Below, piece by piece: positions 58,722 through 64,000 of a stretch of 64,000 nucleotides of DNA; position 1 is the first letter of the stretch, and every line of letters begins with the position of its first letter. This DNA is from Xanthomonas sp. XNM01 (GTDB taxonomy: Bacteria > Pseudomonadota > Gammaproteobacteria > Xanthomonadales > Xanthomonadaceae). The position numbers and the translations under genes are program-made. Location of the stretch: assembly GCF_014851915.1 (NCBI RefSeq), contig NZ_JACVAP010000002.1, positions 1 to 64,000 of the forward strand, in the 5' to 3' direction. The notes under the pieces are model-generated. The model saw only the letters and a program-made list of their open reading frames with translations. It had not been told where the DNA came from and searched no databases.

Positions 58722-59294
58722 TCACGGGGCGCGTTGCCTGTAGCACGCGCCCCGCGCGTGCTTCGCGCGGAGGCACATGCGGCACGAAGCCATTGCGCGG
58801 CGTGCGTGGCGTTACGCCGCTGCGCCCGCGCCGTGGGTCGCATCGATCTGGTCACAGTGACGTGCCGGCCACGTGCCGGGGCGGTGCGCGGTCTGCACGC
58901 GCCCGGCAATCGGAATGCTGACCGATAACAGATGACGTGGTCGGCGAAGCATCGCGCCGGGTGCGTGGCTGCGGTCAGGCGCGATGGCGCGATCGCGCAA
59001 GGCTGCCGGTACGGATGCGGGCCGGTTGTGCAGCACGTCGGTGCAATACCGTTCTCGGCGGTGGCTGTCGGGTGCGTCGGTCCATCACCGTTTGTTGCTG
59101 CGGGTGAGGCAGCACCCGCGACAGCATTCAGAGTGAGGCCGGGATCACCGAACCTGCGGACTGACATGTCCGCCCGTGGCGGCTCCGTGTGTGCAGGCGG
59201 CAGCACCGCGACCGCTGTCGGGCAAAGCGCGCGCGACGTCCGCCGGCACGCAGCGCCAACGCGTCCGGACCCGTCGGAGGGTGTGTGAGGAAGC
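58722..59294. other. 573-bp intergenic region, no gene seen
   Basis: Between the EamA gene and the sensor kinase. Apart from the hairpin at its start, I see no coding frame with protein-like composition and no repeat. Confidence 0.55.
58726..58753 (+). terminator. hairpin after the EamA gene
   Basis: GGGGCGCGT (58726-58734) pairs with ACGCGCCCC (58745-58753) across a 10-nt loop, 5 bp past the stop. No T-run, so terminator function is only likely. Confidence 0.5.
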
Positions 59295-60785
59295 GTGAGC
59301 ATCGGCGAGTCTGCGAGAGCATATCCATCGCAGGTGCACGCCATCATCCGCCGGCATGAGCGGACCAGCGGGCACGATGTGAATCACGAAGTGGATGCCG
59401 GGCGGACGCCGGCTCGTCTGTCCGCCGTCGCGCAGGCGCCGCTGCGCTGGCTGCGCGCGGTGCCGGTGAGCGACCCGGTCGACCGGCGCAACGCGCCGAT
59501 GCTGCAGATCATCCTGGGACTGCTGGCCCTGCTGCCGCCGCTGCTCTGGGGCTACCGCCTGCTGGCGGTCGCGGTGCCGATGCGCGACCAGGAGTACGTG
59601 GCGATGGCCAGCGGTCTGGCCCTGTCCGCGCTGGCGTTCTTCGCGTGGTGGTTGGTACGGCGTGGCCGGTTCCGGCTCGCGGTGGGCATCGTGCTGTCGC
59701 TGGTGGCCTTGATCGTGCTGCTGACCAATGTCGCCAACGGCATGGGATCGGGCAGCCACGAGCTTCCGCTGATCAGCGTCTGGCTGGTCATGGCCGGCCT
59801 GCTGCTCGGACGCCGTGCGCTGTGGGCGCTCTACCTGTGGCTGATGGTGGCGTTCGCGCTCGGGACCTGGACCGACATCCGGCGCGGCAACGACCCCTTC
59901 AGCCGGGGCGACCTGATGGTCGGCTGGGTGATCCAGTGCCTGGTCTTCCTGTTCGTCGCGGTGGTGATCGACCGCAGCGTGGCGGCCCTGCGCGAGAGCC
60001 TGCGCCTGGCCACCGAGCGCGGTGATGCGCTGGCGCAGAGCAACCTGCAGCTGCAGGGCGAGATGCAGCGGCGCGAATCGCTGCAGACCCAGCTGGTGCA
60101 TGCGCAGAAGGTCGATGCGGTCGGGCGCCTGGCGGCCGGCCTGGCCCACGACTTCAACCACCTGCTGGGCCTGGTGCTCGGCTATGCGCGGCGGGGTCGC
60201 CGGCACAGCGTGGAGGCAGCGGCGGTCGAGGCCTTCGACGGCATCGAGTCGGCGGCGCGTCGCGCGCAGGCGGTCAGCCAGAAACTGCTCAGCTTCAGCC
60301 GGCTGGACGACGCGCACGCGGAGGTGTTCGATGCCGCCCAGGTGATCGAGGCCATGCGTCCGATGCTGCGCCAGCTGTTCGATCCGGGCGTGGCGCTGGA
60401 GATCGCGACCGGCGACGCGCCGCTGCCGATCCGCTTCGACCGCAGCCAGCTCGAACTGATCGTGCTCAACATCGCCGCCAACGCCGGCCAGGCCATGCCC
60501 GGCGGCGGCCGCTTCGGCATCAGCGTGGCGCGCGATGACGCCTGGGCGGTACTGGTGCTGGCCGACACCGGACACGGCATGCCCGCCGAGGTGCGCGAAC
60601 GGATCTTCGAGCCGTTCTTCACCACCCGCGCGGCCGGAGAGGGCACGGGCCTGGGCATGTCGGTGGCGCACGACCTGATCGTGCAGGCCGGCGGCGACAT
60701 CGCGGTCGACAGCATGCCGGGGCAGGGCAGCACGTTCCGGCTGCGCCTGCCGATGATGAAGGCCGATGGTCTTTCGGACGCGTGA
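59295..60785 (+). CDS. orphan membrane sensor histidine kinase
   Basis: 496 residues. Five to six hydrophobic helices (about 70-230), a coiled segment (ALRESLRLATERGDALAQSN, LQLQGEMQRRESLQTQLVHA), then a NtrB-like H-box, GRLAAGLAHDFNHLLGLVLG (His285), and HATPase with NIAANAGQAM (N box), DTGHGM, FEPFFTT and GTGLGMS. The AHDFNN-like box marks the HPK4 group. No response-regulator gene is adjacent, so its partner is elsewhere. Start uncertain (GTG 59295 with GAGGAA close by; a later start would remove the low-complexity N-terminus). Confidence 0.87.
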   Translation: MSIGESARAYPSQVHAIIRRHERTSGHDVNHEVDAGRTPARLSAVAQAPLRWLRAVPVSDPVDRRNAPMLQIILGLLALLPPLLWGYRLLAVAVPMRDQEYVAMASGLALSALAFFAWWLVRRGRFRLAVGIVLSLVALIVLLTNVANGMGSGSHELPLISVWLVMAGLLLGRRALWALYLWLMVAFALGTWTDIRRGNDPFSRGDLMVGWVIQCLVFLFVAVVIDRSVAALRESLRLATERGDALAQSNLQLQGEMQRRESLQTQLVHAQKVDAVGRLAAGLAHDFNHLLGLVLGYARRGRRHSVEAAAVEAFDGIESAARRAQAVSQKLLSFSRLDDAHAEVFDAAQVIEAMRPMLRQLFDPGVALEIATGDAPLPIRFDRSQLELIVLNIAANAGQAMPGGGRFGISVARDDAWAVLVLADTGHGMPAEVRERIFEPFFTTRAAGEGTGLGMSVAHDLIVQAGGDIAVDSMPGQGSTFRLRLPMMKADGLSDA

Positions 60786-61332
60786 TCGAGGGGCACGTGC
60801 GCTGACTGGAGCCGACACGACGTCCTTGCGATTGCTTCATCGCCGAACGGGCGGGCGTGGTGCCATGCGCCGGATCATGTGCGCGGCGTGGGAGCTGCCT
60901 GGGCTGCGACCGCCATGCCTGATGCCTCCGCTGCGGCCGAGCCATGGCGGTCGCGTTCGGGCACGCTCCTGACGGCGCGCTGGTGGCGTGGAATGGAGGC
61001 GGGTGCGCTGCGCTGGATCACAGGTGTCATGTGGAGTTGCAGTGGTGGCGACGACCAGCCCGGTGGGGCGTTTGGACGAGAGGGGAAGACGGTGTTCGCA
61101 TCCATGCGCAGTCCTGCCGGCCCTCGCGTCTGGAGACTCCTGTAGGAGGCCGCTCGAGGCCGACCGCCATGCCAGACGTCGTATCGATGCGTCCGCATGG
61201 CGACGGTGGTCGCGCAGGAGCGCGCCGCTTGCACGGGCGGCGACGCAGCCCGCACCTGCGATGCGCTGGCCTGGCTGCGCCGCAGGTGCGGGCAGCCCCG
61301 TGCCCTCATGTCACGTCGATGCGGTCATCGCC
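60786..61332. other. 547-bp gap between convergent genes, with one REP sequence
   Basis: No credible coding frame on either strand. The only structured element is the REP at 61142-61168. Confidence 0.55.
61142..61168. repeat. GTAG-type REP sequence 2
   Basis: 27-nt unit with the same GTAGGAG start and GACCGCC end as the copy at 22581; the stem is GGCC/GGCC around CGCTCGA-like sequence. Confidence 0.7.
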
Positions 61333-63390
61333 TCAATCGTCGCCTCCCTTCGGCTGCCACGCCGACACCAGCTTCTGCTGCACGTTGCCGGGGACGGGCT
61401 CGTAGTGGCTGAAGTCGATGCTGTAGCGGCCGCGCCCGGCGGTCAGCGACTTCAGCTCGGCGGCGAAGGATCCCAGTTCCGACAGCGGCACCTGCGCATG
61501 CACGACGGTCTCGCCGCCATCGCCCCCGGTGCCGGTGATGCGCGCACGCTTGGCCGACAGATTGCTGGTGACATCGCCCAGCTGCGCTTCCGGCGCGACC
61601 ACCTCCAGGTCGACGATGGGTTCCAGCACCAGCGGCCCGGCCTTGGCGATCGCATCGAGGAAGGCCTTGCGCGCGGCGGTGACGAAGGCGATCTCCTTGC
61701 TGTCCACCGCATGGTGCTTGCCGTCGAGGATGGTCACGCGCACGTCCTGCAGCGGGTGGCCTGAGACCGCGCCCGAGGCCAGCACCTGGCGCACGCCTTT
61801 CTCCACCGCCGGCATGAACTGGCCGGGGATGGTGCCGCCCTTCACCGCATCGACGAAGACGAAACCGGCGCCGCGTTCCAGCGGTTCGATCCGCAGCAGC
61901 ACCTCGCCGAACTGGCCGGCGCCACCGCTCTGCTTCCTGTGGCGGTGGTGGCCCTCGGCCGGCTGCGAGATGGTCTCGCGGTAGGCGATGCGCGGCGGAT
62001 GGGTGGTCACCTCCACGCCGAAGCGCGTCTTCAGCCGCTCCAGCATCACCCGCAGGTGCAGCTCGGAGAGCCCGCGGATCACCGTCTCGTTGAGCTCGGC
62101 ATCGTGCTCGACCCGGAACGCCGGATCCTCGTCGGCGAGCTTTCCCAGCGCCTGCGCCAGCTTCTGCTCCTGGCCGCGGCTGGCCGCCTGCACCGCCAGG
62201 CCGAACATCGCCTTCGGAAACGCCACCGGCGCCAGGTGCACGTGGTCCTGGTCGTGGCTGTCGTGCAGCAGCGCGTCGAAATGCACGTCCTCCACTTTGG
62301 CCACCGCGGCGATGTCGCCGGGCACGGCCTGCTCGATTTCCGCGTGCTCCTTGCCCTGCAGCCGGAACAGGTGGCCCACCTTGAACGCGCGCCTGCCGTC
62401 GTCGACGAACAGCTGCGTGTCGCGCCGGATCGTGCCCTGGTAGACGCGGAACACCCCCAGCTTGCCCACGAAGGGGTCGTTGACCACCTTGAACACGTCG
62501 GCGATCACGTGGTCGTCGGCATCGGCATGCGTGTCCAGCGGCGCGCCGCCGTGGCCGTTGCCCTGGCGCAGCAGTGGCGGGTTGGCTTCGGTGGGGTCGG
62601 GCAGCAGCGTGCGCGCCACGTGCAGCAGCGCCTGCACGCCCACGCCGGTACGCGCCGAGGCGAAGCACACCGGCAGCAGATGGCCCTCGCGCAGGCAGCG
62701 TTCGAACGCGTCGTGCAGCGCGGCGGCGGGGATGCCGTCCTCGCCGTCCTCCAGGTAGCGCTCCATCAGCAGGCCGTCGATCTCGACCACCTGGTCGATG
62801 ATGCGCTGGTGCCACACCGACACCGGTCCCAGGTCGGAGCAGCCCTCGGCATTGGCGAAGCAGTCGATCACGCCCAGCCCGCCCTCGATCGGCAGGTTCA
62901 GCGGCAGCACCGCGTTGCCGAAGGTGTCCTGCAACTGCGCGAGCACGCGCCGGCAGTCGGCATGTTCATGGTCGATCTTGTTGACCACCAGCACCCGGCA
63001 CAGGCCGCGTTCGCGGGCGCGCGCCATCAGCCGGCGGGTGCCGTGCTCGACGCCGGTGTCGGCATCGACCACCAGCAGCGCGGTCTCCACCGCCGCCAGC
63101 GCCGCCAACGCCGGGCCGCGGAATTCCGGGTAGCCGGGCGTGTCGATCAGGTTCATGTGCACCGGATGGCCGTCCACCGCCTGGTCGATGCTGGCGATGG
63201 CGATGTCCATCGAGTGGCCGCGCGCCTTCTCCATCGGATCGAAGTCCGACACCGTGGTGCCGCGCTCGATGCTGCCTGCCGTGGTCAGGGCGCCGCCGGC
63301 ATGCAGCAGGGCTTCGAACAGCGTGGTTTTGCCGGCGCCGGGGTGGCCCGCCAGGGCCATGTTGCGGATGTCGTGGGTACCGTAGGACAT
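61333..63390 (-). CDS. elongation factor G-like GTPase (EF-G2 type)
   Basis: 685-residue translational GTPase with EF-G domain order. G1 is GHPGAGKTT (15-23); switch I region ends ARGHSMDIAIA; G3 reads DTPGYPEF (83-90), so the catalytic His of DTPGH is Tyr87; G4 is NKID; domains II-V follow (AVEKGVRQVLASGAVSGHPL, VTILDGKHHAVDSKEIAF, GRGRYSIDFSHYEPVPG). These variants mark the EF-G2 group, distinct from canonical FusA, which here must lie elsewhere. Role unclear; relatives show ribosome-dependent activity without supporting translocation, or act in stress. ATG 63390 follows GGGAGACGG. Confidence 0.87.
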   Translation of the reverse strand: MSYGTHDIRNMALAGHPGAGKTTLFEALLHAGGALTTAGSIERGTTVSDFDPMEKARGHSMDIAIASIDQAVDGHPVHMNLIDTPGYPEFRGPALAALAAVETALLVVDADTGVEHGTRRLMARARERGLCRVLVVNKIDHEHADCRRVLAQLQDTFGNAVLPLNLPIEGGLGVIDCFANAEGCSDLGPVSVWHQRIIDQVVEIDGLLMERYLEDGEDGIPAAALHDAFERCLREGHLLPVCFASARTGVGVQALLHVARTLLPDPTEANPPLLRQGNGHGGAPLDTHADADDHVIADVFKVVNDPFVGKLGVFRVYQGTIRRDTQLFVDDGRRAFKVGHLFRLQGKEHAEIEQAVPGDIAAVAKVEDVHFDALLHDSHDQDHVHLAPVAFPKAMFGLAVQAASRGQEQKLAQALGKLADEDPAFRVEHDAELNETVIRGLSELHLRVMLERLKTRFGVEVTTHPPRIAYRETISQPAEGHHRHRKQSGGAGQFGEVLLRIEPLERGAGFVFVDAVKGGTIPGQFMPAVEKGVRQVLASGAVSGHPLQDVRVTILDGKHHAVDSKEIAFVTAARKAFLDAIAKAGPLVLEPIVDLEVVAPEAQLGDVTSNLSAKRARITGTGGDGGETVVHAQVPLSELGSFAAELKSLTAGRGRYSIDFSHYEPVPGNVQQKLVSAWQPKGGDD

Positions 63391-64000
63391 GAGGCCGTCT
63401 CCCGTTGTCTGGTGAGAGGCCCATGCGCGACAGGCGGGCGGCAGACCGGAAGGCCTGCGGCGTGTCGGGCGGGAACGGGGAAGGGCATGGCGGCATCCCC
63501 TGAGCGCCGCCTGCCGTGGTCTGCCCCCGCGCGCCGGCCCGGCGCGGCCCGCACCAGCGTCGCGCAAGGGCGCTGGGGGCCGTCATGGCTGTCCGGAGCG
63601 GGCCGCTTCCCGGACGGGGTGAACCCGGCGGGCGGTCATGGCGGACCGCCACCTTAGCGCGTTCCCCCTGGCAGGCACGTTGCGACGCACAAGGGCGGGT
63701 GCTGCGCCGGTGCGACGGCCGGGCAGCGCCCGCATCGCAAACGCCCCTGATCCCGGGCGCAGTCCACCGGTGGCCCGGCCGGGCTCTTCCAACTGCGGCT
63801 CCACCTCGCCCCGGCCGGAGCGAGGTGAGCGCCGTGCGCGTTACCGCCCCGCACGCTCCGCCCACGCGGCACCTGTGCCGGCATCGCGGTTTCGGGGCTT
63901 CGCTGCCGAGGACGTCCGCTTTCTCGGGGGGAAGGGAGAAACTTGCCCGTCAGCGCCGGCCAGGCAGCCACGCGCGAAGGGCTGTTCGTCAGGCAAGGCG
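63391..64000. other. terminal 610 bp, no gene assigned
   Basis: GC-rich DNA upstream of the EF-G2 gene to the window edge. A short dyad CACCTCGC/GCGAGGTG (63802-63827, 10-nt spacer) is present. Frames are Arg/Pro-rich and unconvincing; a gene could begin beyond the edge. Confidence 0.5.

Noticed and set aside
63391-64000. A gene at the right edge
   Set aside because: Frames are short or Arg/Pro-rich and lack ribosome sites; nothing could be supported without sequence beyond the edge.

Overview
The window is a high-GC (roughly 70 %) chromosomal segment of a gammaproteobacterium. Gene content and order (gltX-zur, lptE-holA-nadD-rsfS-rlmH, maf-rng-yhdP, tldD/darP/pmbA, xseB-ispA, accA, dnaE) point to Xanthomonadales, most likely Lysobacteraceae/Xanthomonadaceae (Lysobacter, Luteimonas or a relative). 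This is a judgement from protein resemblance and GC, not a database placement. Most of it is housekeeping core. There is no prophage, complete insertion sequence, CRISPR array or tRNA/rRNA gene.

Layout. 0-9.8 kb: the first 97 codons of a Ser/Thr protein kinase, lpxH, gltX-zur, a VOC protein, an MFS remnant, then a zinc island (histidine-rich TonB-dependent receptor and MerC protein diverging from a likely Zur operator), ribosomal protein bTHX, and the hutI/hutF histidine-degradation genes with an unlisted 55-residue membrane protein. 10-19 kb: secreted serine hydrolase, LytS/LytTR two-component pair, chaperedoxin, a three-gene 'twin membrane protein + XRE repressor' operon with an AT-rich control region, DUF998 protein, exported amidohydrolase. 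19-27 kb: leuS, a repeat-filled 0.8-kb gap, then lptE-holA-nadD and rsfS, a J-domain gene and rlmH. 27-30 kb: a 1.1-kb repeat composite, a TonB-like protein, a SIMPL protein. 30-42.6 kb: maf-rng-yhdP, DUF6065, tldD, darP, pmbA, two tandem DUF4870 genes. 42.6-52.3 kb: xseB-ispA, tilS, a signal-peptidase paralogue, TPR protein, accA, lipoprotein, dnaE. 52.3-64 kb: DUF418, a dadA-gor operon, hutG, EamA transporter, orphan sensor kinase, EF-G2-like GTPase.

How genes work together. HutI, HutF and HutG give the last three steps of the five-step histidine pathway (imidazolonepropionate to formiminoglutamate to formylglutamate to glutamate plus formate); hutH and hutU are not in the window. Zur, the receptor and MerC form a plausible zinc-acquisition unit. 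LptE, LpxH and YhdP serve the outer membrane; TldD/PmbA form the TldD/E protease; RsfS, RlmH, DarP and bTHX act on ribosomes.

Most unusual non-coding signals: (1) a -10-like hexamer 6-7 nt before the start codon, without a Shine-Dalgarno, at seven genes, suggesting leaderless mRNAs; (2) two diverged inverted copies of one interspersed element, each headed by a nine-copy tandem repeat; (3) a three-copy intergenic repeat with covarying hairpin stems; (4) three 27-nt GTAG-type REP sequences.
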